From JAKFDK01 sp036676195 (GTDB taxonomy: Bacteria > Bacillota > Sulfobacillia > Symbiobacteriales > ZC4RG38): 39,649 nt of DNA. The notes below the pieces were generated by a model, which did no database searches, was not told the DNA's origin, and was given only the letters and a program-made list of their open reading frames with translations. Shown one piece after another: positions 17,699 through 25,886 of the stretch. Made by a program: the position numbers and the translations under genes. How positions within the stretch are numbered: the first letter of the stretch is position 1; each line of letters begins with the position of its first letter. The DNA is taken from contig JAKFDK010000116.1 in assembly GCA_036676195.1 (NCBI GenBank), positions 1 through 39,649 of the forward strand, written 5' to 3'.

Positions 17699-18382
17699 TT
17701 ATTCCCGCAGCAGCCGGTCCGCCAGTCCCAGGGCCAGGAGCAGGCTGGCCCCGCCGGTACCCAGGGCGGCGGCAACCACCTGCACCGGGGGCAACCGGGC
17801 GGCGGTGGGCAACAGGGTGGTGGCCTGGACCAGTCCCGGCTGGGTGGCCCGCGGCGCCGGCCAGTGCATGGCCGGTGGCACCGGCATGAGCAGCAGCAGG
17901 GCGCCCACCAGCAGCAGGGCCGCACTCACATGTACCCGTGCCCAGCGCTCGGCACGCAGGCCCACGATGGCGCCGGCCGACACCCCGGCCACTGTGGCAC
18001 CCAGTGCCGCCAACGGCAGGGACCACCAGCCGCCCGGGGCGCCGGGGACGGGCAGCAACTGCTGTCGCCAGGCCGCCACCGCCAGCGCTGGCGCCACCTG
18101 GGCTGCCACCACCGTGGCCCGGGCCAGTAGCCGCGCCCCCAGGACGACAGCGGCCGGCAGGGGCGACAGGGCCAGTCGGTGCAGGCAACCGGTGCGGCGT
18201 TCCCGCCACAGGCGCCGGGCGGTGCCGGTCAACCCGAGGGTACCGGCCAGAATGGCCAGCATGGGCAAATGGGTGGCGGGGGGTAACAGCCAGCCGGCGG
18301 CAACGGCCAACACGGGGAGTAAGAGGGCCAGGGGGCCGGACTTCAGGGCGTCCCGCCACTCCCGGCGCAGGAGCATGCTCAC
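17699..18382 (-). CDS. ABC-2/CcmB-like exporter permease
   Basis: A 227-residue protein with six or so hydrophobic helices, among them GPLALLLPVLAVAAGWLLP, LPMLAILAGTLGLTG, a segment after VVLGARLLARATVV, LPLAALGATVAGVSAGAIVG and VSAALLLVGALLLLMPV. The start RxxWRDALKSGP and the RRLWRERRTGCLHRLALSPL loop resemble heme-exporter CcmB-type permeases. Its ATG overlaps the stop of the upstream ATPase gene by 4 bp, so the two form one exporter. The cargo is unknown; no cytochrome-maturation genes are nearby, so a heme role is not supported by context. Confidence 0.65.
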   Translation of the reverse strand: MSMLLRREWRDALKSGPLALLLPVLAVAAGWLLPPATHLPMLAILAGTLGLTGTARRLWRERRTGCLHRLALSPLPAAVVLGARLLARATVVAAQVAPALAVAAWRQQLLPVPGAPGGWWSLPLAALGATVAGVSAGAIVGLRAERWARVHVSAALLLVGALLLLMPVPPAMHWPAPRATQPGLVQATTLLPTAARLPPVQVVAAALGTGGASLLLALGLADRLLRE

Positions 18383-19050
18383 AGTAAGCGCCCACCTTCA
18401 ATGCGCAGTTGCCGGTGGCAGGGATCAAATTCCGGTCCATCAGGCTGAACGGCGGCCAGAATGGCGGCGGTGCCGCCGCCGGCCATTTGCACCAGCAGGT
18501 GGCCCAGCTCACGGCGGAACGGATCGGGCTGCCCCCGGCCCGGGTCGTCCAGCAGCAGCAGCCGCGGCCGGTGCACCAGGGCCTGGGCCAGGGCAAGGCG
18601 GCGCCGCTCCGGGTAACTGTAGGTACTGATGCGCTGCCGCCCCACTTGTTTGAACCAGGCCCAGTCCAGTAAAATCTGTACCCGCCGGCGGGTCTCCGCC
18701 CTGGCCAGCCCGTAGGCCCGGGCGTAGAGCCACAGGTGTTCTTCGCCGGTCAGTTCGGCAAATAAGCCGGGCTCTTCGGGCAAGAACCCAATGTGGCGGC
18801 GCAGCCGCGACAGCGAGGGCCGCTGCCCCGGAAAGGTGCTGACCAGTTCCTCGCCCAGGTACAGGGAGCCGGAATCGGCCCGGACGGCCGTGGCCAGAAT
18901 CCGCAGCAGGGTCGATTTGCCGCTGCCGGGCGGCCCGGTCAGGGTGCAAACTTCCCCGGCGGCAACAGCCAGGCTGATGCTGCGCAGCGCCGGTGCTCCG
19001 GAGGGAGCACGCTTGCTCAAACCAAAGGTGCGGATCGCCCATTGCGACAA
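18379..19050 (-). CDS. ABC transporter ATPase with degenerate catalytic motifs
   Basis: About 223 residues from TTG 19050, behind GCAGGTGG; the start is uncertain. A longer in-frame ATG at 19158 lies inside the neighbouring terminator hairpin, so I reject it. Walker A is good (residues 39-47, GPPGSGKST). The other motifs deviate: the signature is YSYPE rather than SGGQ, Walker B reads LLLLDDP with Asp in place of the catalytic Glu, the D-loop is altered (GRGQPDP), and no H-loop histidine is present (AAILAAVQPDG). ATP may bind but hydrolysis is likely weak. It is paired with the overlapping permease gene downstream. Confidence 0.7.
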   Translation of the reverse strand: MSQWAIRTFGLSKRAPSGAPALRSISLAVAAGEVCTLTGPPGSGKSTLLRILATAVRADSGSLYLGEELVSTFPGQRPSLSRLRRHIGFLPEEPGLFAELTGEEHLWLYARAYGLARAETRRRVQILLDWAWFKQVGRQRISTYSYPERRRLALAQALVHRPRLLLLDDPGRGQPDPFRRELGHLLVQMAGGGTAAILAAVQPDGPEFDPCHRQLRIEGGRLL

Positions 19051-19144
19051 GGGGTCCACCTGCCCGCGCAAAATCACCCGTATCAGGGTGCCCGGGCTGG
19101 TTGGCGAATATGCAGCGGCGCGGCGGCCCCAACGGGCGGTGAAA

Positions 19145-19173
19145 AAGGCCCTTCCCATGGCGGGAAGGGCCTT
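19145..19173 (-). terminator. terminator of the MFS transporter gene
   Basis: AAGGCCCTTCCC (19145-19156) pairs perfectly with GGGAAGGGCCTT (19162-19173). On the minus strand it is followed by a T-run (CCTTTTTC). It lies 3 bp past the MFS stop and ahead of the ABC exporter genes. Confidence 0.8.
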
Positions 19174-19176
19174 GTG

Positions 19177-20460
19177 CTATGGCTGGCGAACCGGCTGTTC
19201 CCGCACGAGCAGGATCACCACCGTGCTGCCCAGGAGCAGGCCGATGCAGAGCAGCAGTGCCGCTTCGTAGCCCCCGTACCAGTCAAAGATCAGGCCCGGA
19301 ACCAGCGAGCCGGCGGCCGCTCCGAACTGGTGGAACAGGGTGAACAGGCCCAGTACCATCCCCATACGGTCGGCCCCGTAGATCCGGGCGCACAGGGCGG
19401 TAATCGGAATGATACTGGCAAAGTCCGTCATGCCGCTGATCAGACCGAACAGCACCAGCAGCGTCGGGCTGTGGGCGAAGTAGAGCAGGGTCAGCCCGAC
19501 CGCCCGCAGGCCATAGATCCAGGCCAGGAGCACGCCGGGACGGAATTTGTCGGTCAGGTAGCCGACCAGGACCGTGGCTACGATGTTCACGGCGGCATAC
19601 AGGCTCATGATGCCGGCGGCAAACTGGCCGGAAAACCCGCGGCCTTCCACCAGCGGAATCAGGTGGGTATGGATCAGGCCCACGTCGGTCAAACCGCAGA
19701 CGAAATAAGCGAAGACGATCATCCAGGCGACCGGTTGCCGGAACAGCTTCAGGGCACCGGCGAACGGATTGCGCCCGGCGGCCGGCCCGACGCGGCCCGG
19801 AGCCGGGTCGGCCGCCCCGCTGACCGTCGCAGACTCCGGGTCGTCCCGGTACAGAAACCAGAAGAGGGGGGTCAAGAGCAAGGCATACAGCAGCCCGAAT
19901 ATCAGCAGGGTTGGGCGCCAGCCGAGGCTTTGCACCATCAGCGTGTTAACGGGCACCAGCACCATCTGCCCGGCCGCCATGCCGGTAATGGCCAGACTGA
20001 GCACAAAACCCCGCTTTGCCCGGAACCAGCGCACAATGGCCACCGAGACGGTCACGTTGGAGGCCAGGGCAAAACCAATGGAAGCAACGATGCCATACAG
20101 AACGGTGATCTGCCAGACTGACTGCGCCAGGTACGACACGGCCAGACCGGCACCCATAAAAACCATGCTCCAGGTCAGGACACGCCGCGGTCCGAACCGG
20201 TCAGTCAGGTTCCCCGCCACCGGCATGCCCAGCCCGTAGACGATCAGGCTAATAGTTGAAACCAGACTGATGGTGCTGCGGGTGGTGTGGAAACCGGTCT
20301 CAAAGGGGGTTACATAGGCGCCGAACGAGGAGCGGATCCCCATGGAGGCAAACAGGGCCAGGAAGGAAAGGGCGGCAATAATCCAACCATAACGAAATGG
20401 GTGTTTAGCTTGAATGGACCTATCCCCCAACGAGATTTGATCAACACCGGCAGCGGCCAT
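19177..20460 (-). CDS. MFS transporter, oxalate/formate-antiporter (OFA) type
   Basis: A 427-residue protein with twelve predicted helices, from ATG 20460 (no strong ribosome site; a longer start adds a hydrophobic tail with no support). Features are the early FRYGWIIAALSFLALFASMG, the loop GNLTDRFGPRRVLTWSMVF (MFS motif A, between helices 2 and 3) and its second-half relative VGYLTDKFRPGVLLAW. The layout is that of OFA/monocarboxylate-porter carriers. These exchange small organic acids across the inner membrane. It is divergent from the ABC importer and CoA-transferase genes, which suggests an organic acid substrate. Confidence 0.8.
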   Translation of the reverse strand: MAAAGVDQISLGDRSIQAKHPFRYGWIIAALSFLALFASMGIRSSFGAYVTPFETGFHTTRSTISLVSTISLIVYGLGMPVAGNLTDRFGPRRVLTWSMVFMGAGLAVSYLAQSVWQITVLYGIVASIGFALASNVTVSVAIVRWFRAKRGFVLSLAITGMAAGQMVLVPVNTLMVQSLGWRPTLLIFGLLYALLLTPLFWFLYRDDPESATVSGAADPAPGRVGPAAGRNPFAGALKLFRQPVAWMIVFAYFVCGLTDVGLIHTHLIPLVEGRGFSGQFAAGIMSLYAAVNIVATVLVGYLTDKFRPGVLLAWIYGLRAVGLTLLYFAHSPTLLVLFGLISGMTDFASIIPITALCARIYGADRMGMVLGLFTLFHQFGAAAGSLVPGLIFDWYGGYEAALLLCIGLLLGSTVVILLVREQPVRQP

Positions 20461-20541
20461 CGTCCAGCAAAGTGACGGGTTCGGAAAGTTTAAGCCTACG
20501 CCTATGATAAGGCTAACGGACAGGAGAAGCAACCCAATCCA

Positions 20542-20560
20542 GGGGCGCTACCGGCGCCCC
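20542..20560. other. GC hairpin in the divergent intergenic region
   Basis: GGGGCGC (20542-20548) pairs with GCGCCCC (20554-20560), loop TACCG. It lies in the leader of the MFS gene on the minus strand. No T-run is seen. Confidence 0.35.
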
Positions 20561-20612
20561 TCCGGTTCGCGGGTGACCGGGCTTCACCCTGATTACGCAA
20601 TAAATGAACAAA

Positions 20613-20641
20613 ACCTATGTAATATACAAAACAAAATAGGT
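20613..20641 (+). promoter_or_regulatory. AT-rich control region with inverted repeat upstream of the ABC importer operon
   Basis: ACCTAT (20613-20618) and ATAGGT (20636-20641) form an inverted repeat around an AT-rich core (gtaatatacaaaacaaa), in the only AT-rich part of a GC-rich divergent region. The core holds TAATAT, a plausible -10, with TTACGC upstream as a weak -35. It is a candidate target for the CitB-type regulator encoded downstream; that link is inferred. Confidence 0.4.
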
Positions 20642-20694
20642 CGAAGGTTTTTGGTGCAGAAACAACAACTGCAGGTGGACGCGGGGGTGGTGTC

Positions 20695-21834
20695 ATGGCG
20701 AAGCTAGCGGTAACGGATCTGGTCAAGCGGTATGGCAGCCAGACGGTGGTCAAAGGATTCAATTGTCAGTTGCAGGAGGGGAAGTTTCTGGTCCTGCTGG
20801 GGCCCAGCGGCTGCGGCAAGACCACGATCCTGCGCATGGTGGCCGGGTTGCTGCATCCGGATGCCGGTGAGATCCGGGTGGATGGACGGCAACTGGCCGG
20901 ACCCGGCTGGGGGATTCCGCCGGAACAGCGCCAGATGGCGATGGTGTTTCAGAACTATGCTGTCTGGCCGCATAAGACGGTGTACGAAAATGTGGCCTAT
21001 GGCTTGCGCATTCGCGGCATTCGTGAGCCGGAACTGGGAAGGCGGGTAACGGCGGCCCTACGGCTGGTGCACCTGGGGGCACTGGCCAAGCGCTACCCGG
21101 CGGAACTCTCCGGCGGGCAGCAGCAGCGAGTGGCGCTGGCCCGGGCCCTGGTGGTGGAGCCAGCCATTCTGCTGCTCGATGAGCCACTGAGTAACCTGGA
21201 CGCCGTCCTGCGGGAGCAGATGCGGTTTGAACTGCGGGAAATCCAGCGCCAACTGGGCGTAACCGCCATTCACGTCACCCATGACCAGGCTGAGGCCATG
21301 GTGCTGGCAGACCACCTGGTGGTGCTGCGGGACGGGGTGGTGGAGCAGGAAGGCCGCCCTGAGGAGATGTATCTGCGGCCGGCCACCCGCTTTGTGGCTG
21401 GCTTCCTGGGCGCCACCAACCTGGTGCCCGGTACGCTGGCGCATACTGACGGCCCCTCGGTCTGCCTGGAATGCCCCGGCCTTGGGCCGGTGTGGGCATT
21501 TGCCCCTGAATATACCCGGAGCCGGCTCAAGGCCGGCGACCAGGCCTGGGTTTCCATTCGCCCGGTTGAGCTGGTGCTGTCTGCCCTGCCACCGGAAAAC
21601 GAGGGCCTGAACCGATTTGCCGGGCGGGTGGAGTCCCGCTGCTTCCTGGGTGAACTCCTTGAATACGTGGTTCAGGCCGGCGGACTGTCCTGGAAGGTGC
21701 GCACGCACCCTTCCGAGCAGTACCAGCCCGGCCAGGAGGTCTGGGTGTCCTTTGCCTATGAGGCAGGCACCGTGGTCCTCGATACCGATGTCCCGGCTGC
21801 CAGTTCGAAACATGAAGGGAGTGCAGTCTCGTGA
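20695..21834 (+). CDS. Fbp/Afu-type ABC importer ATPase
   Basis: A 379-residue protein with a complete ATPase: Walker A G36-PSGCGK-T44, Q-loop VFQNYAVWPHKTV, signature LSGGQQQRVALARAL near residue 138, Walker B ILLLDEPLSNLD near 158 and H-loop HVTHDQAEAM. A C-terminal TOBE-like domain (~240-370) is typical of the FbpC/PotA group. GGGGGTGGTG precedes the ATG. It overlaps the lipoprotein gene by 4 bp (GTGA). The group imports iron(III), spermidine, phosphonates and other small anions, so the name does not fix the substrate. The neighbouring CoA-transferase, crotonase and OFA carrier point to an organic acid. Confidence 0.85.
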   Translation: MAKLAVTDLVKRYGSQTVVKGFNCQLQEGKFLVLLGPSGCGKTTILRMVAGLLHPDAGEIRVDGRQLAGPGWGIPPEQRQMAMVFQNYAVWPHKTVYENVAYGLRIRGIREPELGRRVTAALRLVHLGALAKRYPAELSGGQQQRVALARALVVEPAILLLDEPLSNLDAVLREQMRFELREIQRQLGVTAIHVTHDQAEAMVLADHLVVLRDGVVEQEGRPEEMYLRPATRFVAGFLGATNLVPGTLAHTDGPSVCLECPGLGPVWAFAPEYTRSRLKAGDQAWVSIRPVELVLSALPPENEGLNRFAGRVESRCFLGELLEYVVQAGGLSWKVRTHPSEQYQPGQEVWVSFAYEAGTVVLDTDVPAASSKHEGSAVS

Positions 21835-22937
21835 ACAAGTCCGTGCGGTTCCTGGGGACCCTGGTCAGCCTGGCCCTGCTCCTGAGCGCCTGTGGCGGCA
21901 AGCCCGCCGAGGCGCCCAAGACCACCGAAGCGCCCAAGCCTGCGGCGGAAGCCAAAAAGGAGGCTCCGGCTGCCCCGGCGGCGGGCGATGACCTGGTGGC
22001 AGCGGCCAAGAAGGAAGGGACGGTGACGGTATACGCCGGTGCCCATACCCGTGAACAGATCACCGACCTGGCCAAGCGGTTTGAGGAGAAGTACGGGATC
22101 AAGGTGGTGGCGACCCGAAAGGCCACCGGTGAGATCATGCAGATGGTGGAGGCCGAGCGGAAGGCCGGGGCGGTTCAGGCCGATGTGATCAGCGTGGCCG
22201 ATGCCGCCTCCCTGGCCAAGCTGCGGACCGACGGCATGCTGGAGAAGTTCAGCCCCAGGGGCGCTGACCGGATCGAGCCGGCCGTGGCGGTGAAGGAAGG
22301 CGACGCCGTTCCCTTCTACCTGCTGGCGCTGGGCATTGTCTACAACAAGGATAAGGTGACCGGGGCCGACATCCCCAAGACCTGGAAGGATCTGACCTCC
22401 GATAAGTTCAAGGGACGCATTGTGCACGGTAACCCGGATACCTCGGGTACCACCGCCGGTTTCGTGAACGCCGTGACCAAGATTGCCGGCTGGGAAGTGT
22501 ACGAAAAGATCGGCACCGGCGGCATGCTGATTCAGGACAGTGCCACCGGTCTGGTCCAGTTGCTGGTGACCGGTGAGGCTCTGGTCGCCCTGCCCGGGGT
22601 GGAACCGAACTATATCGACGCCCTCAAGAAGGGCGAGCCGGTGGCCATTGCTTACCCGACCGACGGTGTGCCGGCCAACGTGTATTACATCAGCGCGGTC
22701 AAGGGTGCCAAGCACAGTGCCGCCGCCAAGCTGTTCGTGCAGTTCCATATTGAAGAAGAAACCCAGCGGTACCTGTCCGAAAAGCTTGCCTCCCGCCCGG
22801 TGATCAAGGGCGTGGCTGCGCCCCAGGGCCTGCCCGAACTGAGCAGCCTGAAGCTGGTGGAGCCTGACTGGGTCTGGCTGCAGGCCAACAAGCGCCAGCA
22901 GAGCCAGCAGTTCCAGGGCTACCTGAAGAAGAAGTAG
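21831..22937 (+). CDS. family 1 extracellular solute-binding lipoprotein of the importer
   Basis: A 368-residue protein from GTG 21831 overlapping the ATPase stop. The signal peptide ends in a lipobox, LLSAC, followed by GGK and an Ala/Pro/Glu/Lys tether (~25-50), so it is anchored outside the membrane. The body is the Fe(III)/thiamine/AEP-type two-lobe fold: KKEGTVTVYAGAHTREQITD, FEEKYGIKVVATRKATGEI, ADVISVADAASL, VYNKDKV, HGNPDTSGTTAGFV. The paired tyrosines that bind iron in FbpA are not evident, so iron is not assured as substrate. It binds solute for the permease encoded next. Confidence 0.85.
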   Translation: MNKSVRFLGTLVSLALLLSACGGKPAEAPKTTEAPKPAAEAKKEAPAAPAAGDDLVAAAKKEGTVTVYAGAHTREQITDLAKRFEEKYGIKVVATRKATGEIMQMVEAERKAGAVQADVISVADAASLAKLRTDGMLEKFSPRGADRIEPAVAVKEGDAVPFYLLALGIVYNKDKVTGADIPKTWKDLTSDKFKGRIVHGNPDTSGTTAGFVNAVTKIAGWEVYEKIGTGGMLIQDSATGLVQLLVTGEALVALPGVEPNYIDALKKGEPVAIAYPTDGVPANVYYISAVKGAKHSAAAKLFVQFHIEEETQRYLSEKLASRPVIKGVAAPQGLPELSSLKLVEPDWVWLQANKRQQSQQFQGYLKKK

Positions 22938-22954
22938 AGAGGAAGTCGGCGGGC

Positions 22955-24679
22955 ATGGATGTGAGCGAAGTGCGGACCGCCACCCCACGGCGGGTGGGCT
23001 GGTTGGCCGGTATGGACTGGCCCCGGGCCCTGGTGCTGGGGGTGCTCCTGGTTGTCACCGGGCTCCTGGTGGCCTGGCCGCTCCTGCGGCTCCTGGGCGA
23101 AAGCGTGGCCGGCCCGGCCGGGCTGACCCTGGCTTACTACCTTGAGTTCCTGGGGCATCCGGACCTGTTGGAAACGGCCTGGAACACGGTGGTGGTGGCG
23201 GCAGGCACAACGCTTATGTCGGGGCTGATCGGGGTATCCATGGCCTGGGCGGTCAGCCGCACCACCATGCCCCTGCGGGGCATGATCCGCAGCCTGGTGA
23301 CGCTGACTTTTTCCGCCCCCAGCTTCCTGGGCGCCCTGGCCTGGGTGTTGCTGCTCGGCCCTCGGGCCGGCAAGCTGAATGTCTTCCTGATGGACCTGTT
23401 CGGGCTGGAAAAGGCCCCGTTCGACATTTTCTCGCCCGGTGGCATCATCTTCGTGCTGACCATGTTCTCCTTTCCCCTGGTGTTCATGCCGGTGGCCGCG
23501 GCCCTGGACAACATGGACGCCAGTCTGGAGGACGCCTCCCGCATGCTGGGTGCCAGCCGCTGGCGCACCACGGCCGAGGTGACGGTGCCGCTGGTGGTGC
23601 CGGCGATCCTGTCCGGCAGCATCCTGGTGTTCATTGAGGCCATGGTGGTGTTCGGTCCGGTGGCGGTACTGGGGATGCCGGTACAGTATTACACCCTTGC
23701 TACCAAAATGATCACACTGCTGCGGGACCCGCCCCGGCTGGAACTGGCGGCGGTGCTGGCCCTGCCGGTGATTCTGGTGCTGCTTGCGCTGCAGGTTCTG
23801 CAGCGCAAGTGGCTGGGCCGGCGGCGCTATACGGTGATGACCGGCAAGGTCCAGCGGGCCCGCCCGGTTGACCTGGGCCTGCCGGCCCGCTGGGGCCTGT
23901 CGGCCATCTGCCTGGCGGTTGTGTTTGTGAGTGTGGTGTTGCCCTTCGGCATGCTGCTGCAGGTATCTATCACCAAAAGCCTGAGCCGGGGGCTGACCTG
24001 GGCCAACCTGACCCTGACCGACAACTACCGGTATCTGTTTGAGCAGGACGTGACCCTGCGCGCCCTGGGGCACAGCCTGTTGCTGTCGGCCGGGGCGGTG
24101 CTGGTGGCCCTGATCCTGAGCCTGCTGGCCGCCTGGATGACGGAGCGCACCGCCACCCGGGGTCGCGGGGTGCTGGGCCTGTTGTTCCTGACTCCATACG
24201 CATTCCCCGGCTCTGCCCTGGGTATTGCCCTGATTCTGGCCTTTGGCGGCCCGCCCTTTCGGCTGGCCGGCACCCTGACCATTATGCTGATTGCCTACGT
24301 GATCCGGGTGCTGCCGATCTCATTCAGCTACACCCGCAGCGGGCTCCTGCAGGTCAGCCCGGAGCTGGAACAGGCTGCCCGCATGAGCGGGGCCGGCTGG
24401 TTGCAGTCGCTGCGGGATGTGACCCTGCCGCTGATGCGGGGCGGCCTGCTGGCGGCCGGGATGGTGCAGTTTGTCTTGCTGTTCCGGGAACTGGGGGTAT
24501 CGGTGTTCCTGTATACCGGTGGCAATGAGGTGGCAGCGGTGGCCATTTACGACTTTGCCCAGGAAGCCCAGTTCGCCCTCATGGCTGCCCTGTCCATGAT
24601 CGTTGCCGTTGTGAACCTGGTGGTGGTCACCGCCGTGCACCGCTGGTGGGGCGGCGGCCGCTTCACTTCGGCATCCTGA
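22955..24679 (+). CDS. fused permease of the Fbp/Afu-type importer
   Basis: A 574-residue protein with about twelve helices, two tandem BPD_transp_1 halves. Each half has an EAA-type loop: DASLEDASRMLGASRWRTTA in the first and ELEQAARMSGAGWLQSLRDV in the second. The fused two-half arrangement is standard for FbpB-like permeases. GAGGAAG lies ~11 nt before ATG 22955, 17 bp after the lipoprotein gene. It supplies the channel for the ATPase and lipoprotein before it. Confidence 0.87.
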   Translation: MDVSEVRTATPRRVGWLAGMDWPRALVLGVLLVVTGLLVAWPLLRLLGESVAGPAGLTLAYYLEFLGHPDLLETAWNTVVVAAGTTLMSGLIGVSMAWAVSRTTMPLRGMIRSLVTLTFSAPSFLGALAWVLLLGPRAGKLNVFLMDLFGLEKAPFDIFSPGGIIFVLTMFSFPLVFMPVAAALDNMDASLEDASRMLGASRWRTTAEVTVPLVVPAILSGSILVFIEAMVVFGPVAVLGMPVQYYTLATKMITLLRDPPRLELAAVLALPVILVLLALQVLQRKWLGRRRYTVMTGKVQRARPVDLGLPARWGLSAICLAVVFVSVVLPFGMLLQVSITKSLSRGLTWANLTLTDNYRYLFEQDVTLRALGHSLLLSAGAVLVALILSLLAAWMTERTATRGRGVLGLLFLTPYAFPGSALGIALILAFGGPPFRLAGTLTIMLIAYVIRVLPISFSYTRSGLLQVSPELEQAARMSGAGWLQSLRDVTLPLMRGGLLAAGMVQFVLLFRELGVSVFLYTGGNEVAAVAIYDFAQEAQFALMAALSMIVAVVNLVVVTAVHRWWGGGRFTSAS

Positions 24680-24711
24680 CATGAGGCTATATAAAGGAAG
24701 GAATGATCCAC

Positions 24712-25884
24712 ATGTCGGCGCTGGCAGGCCTGCGGGTCCTGGACCTGACCCGGGTGATGGCAGGCCCCCTCTGCACCATGCTCCTGGCTGACATGGGGGC
24801 AGAGGTGATCAAGGTGGAGCCGCCGGAAGGTGAGGAGACCCGCGCCTTCGGTCCCCCTTTTATCGAGGGGGTGAGCGGACCCTTCCTGGCGGTGAACCGA
24901 AACAAGAAAAGCGTGACCCTGAACCTGAAGCACCCCCGCGGGCAGGCCCTGTTCCTGGAACTGGTGCGGGGGGCCGATGTGGTCGTCGAAAATTATCGGC
25001 CCGGCACCATGGAAAAGCTGGGCCTTGGCTATGAGGTACTCAGCCGGGAGAATCCGGCCCTGATTTACTGCGCCATTTCCGGCTATGGCCGCACCGGTCC
25101 CAGTTCCCAGCGGGGCGGGTTCGATATTATCGCCCAGGGCGAGACCGGGATCATGAGTGTAACCGGCGAGCCGGGACGCCCGCCGGTGCGGGCAGGCATT
25201 CCGGTTACCGACCTCGGGGGCGGACTGCTGGCGCTCTACGGCATCCTGGTGGCCTATGTGCACCGGCTGCGCACCGGCGAGGGGCAACTGGTGGACACCT
25301 CGCTGATGGAGGCAGGGGTGGGGCTGTCGGTGTGGGAGTCGGTGCAGTGGCTGATGGCGGGCCAGGTACCCCGGCCCCTGGGTTCGGCCCATAACGTGGG
25401 TGCCCCCTACCAGGCCTTCCGCACCGCCGATGGGTACATGACCATTGGCGCCAGCAACCAGGGCCTGTACGTGAAACTGTGCAAGCTGCTGGGCCGGGAA
25501 GACCTGCTGACCGATGAGCGGTTTGCCACTCCGGGTGCCCGCGGCGCCCGCCGGACAGAACTGGCGGAGATCATTGAAGCGATGACCGTCACCCGGCCCA
25601 CAGCCGACTGGCTGGCCGACCTGGAGAAGCTGGGCATCCCCTCCGGCCCGATTCTGACCTATGACAAGGTCTATGAGCACCCGCAGGTGCAGTATAGGGA
25701 GATGGTGGTGGAGCAGGAACACCCGCAGGTGGGCCGCTTCAAGGGGCTGGGCCTGCCGGTGAAGCTTTCCCGCACCCCCGGGGCCATTCGTCATGCTGCC
25801 CCCCTGGTGGGCGAACACAATCCAGAGGTGCTGGGACTGACTGCCGATGAAATCGCCGCCCTGCGGGCAGAAGGGGTGCTGTAA
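24712..25884 (+). CDS. family III CoA-transferase (CaiB/BaiF)
   Basis: A 390-residue protein. ATG 24712 is chosen over the in-frame ATG at 24703 because AAGGAAGGA lies ~7-9 nt before it but touches the earlier one. Typical motifs are LAGLRVLDLTRVMAGPLCTM, LADMGAEVIKVEPPEGEETR, NRNKKSVTLNLKHPRG, VVVENYRPGTMEKLGLGYEVL and SGYGRTGP. D167 in PVTDLGGG matches the catalytic aspartate that forms the acyl-enzyme anhydride. It moves CoA between carboxylic acids in the cytosol (formyl/oxalyl, succinyl, carnitine and similar). With the importer before it and a crotonase after it, it likely activates the imported acid. Confidence 0.87.
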   Translation: MSALAGLRVLDLTRVMAGPLCTMLLADMGAEVIKVEPPEGEETRAFGPPFIEGVSGPFLAVNRNKKSVTLNLKHPRGQALFLELVRGADVVVENYRPGTMEKLGLGYEVLSRENPALIYCAISGYGRTGPSSQRGGFDIIAQGETGIMSVTGEPGRPPVRAGIPVTDLGGGLLALYGILVAYVHRLRTGEGQLVDTSLMEAGVGLSVWESVQWLMAGQVPRPLGSAHNVGAPYQAFRTADGYMTIGASNQGLYVKLCKLLGREDLLTDERFATPGARGARRTELAEIIEAMTVTRPTADWLADLEKLGIPSGPILTYDKVYEHPQVQYREMVVEQEHPQVGRFKGLGLPVKLSRTPGAIRHAAPLVGEHNPEVLGLTADEIAALRAEGVL

Positions 25885-25886
25885 GC

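Noticed and set aside
17142..18596. 484-residue minus-strand frame overlapping several genes
   Set aside because: Low-complexity Gly/Ala/Arg translation crossing a terminator; the ABC exporter frames explain the region.
19051..19158. Longer start (ATG 19158) for the ABC exporter ATPase
   Set aside because: It would place the start codon inside the loop of the MFS terminator hairpin and add a tail with no ATPase similarity.
18793..20121. Long plus-strand open frame opposite the MFS gene
   Set aside because: It is Gln/Gly/Arg-rich, has no domain, and is a reverse shadow of the clearly coding OFA-type transporter.
20695..24679. Naming the ABC importer as an iron transporter
   Set aside because: The family also carries phosphonates, thiamine and organic anions, and the iron-binding tyrosines are not evident; context favours an organic acid.
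22919..25818. Long minus-strand frames opposite the permease and CoA-transferase
   Set aside because: His/Gln/Gly-rich compositional shadows of high-GC genes with no ribosome sites or motifs.
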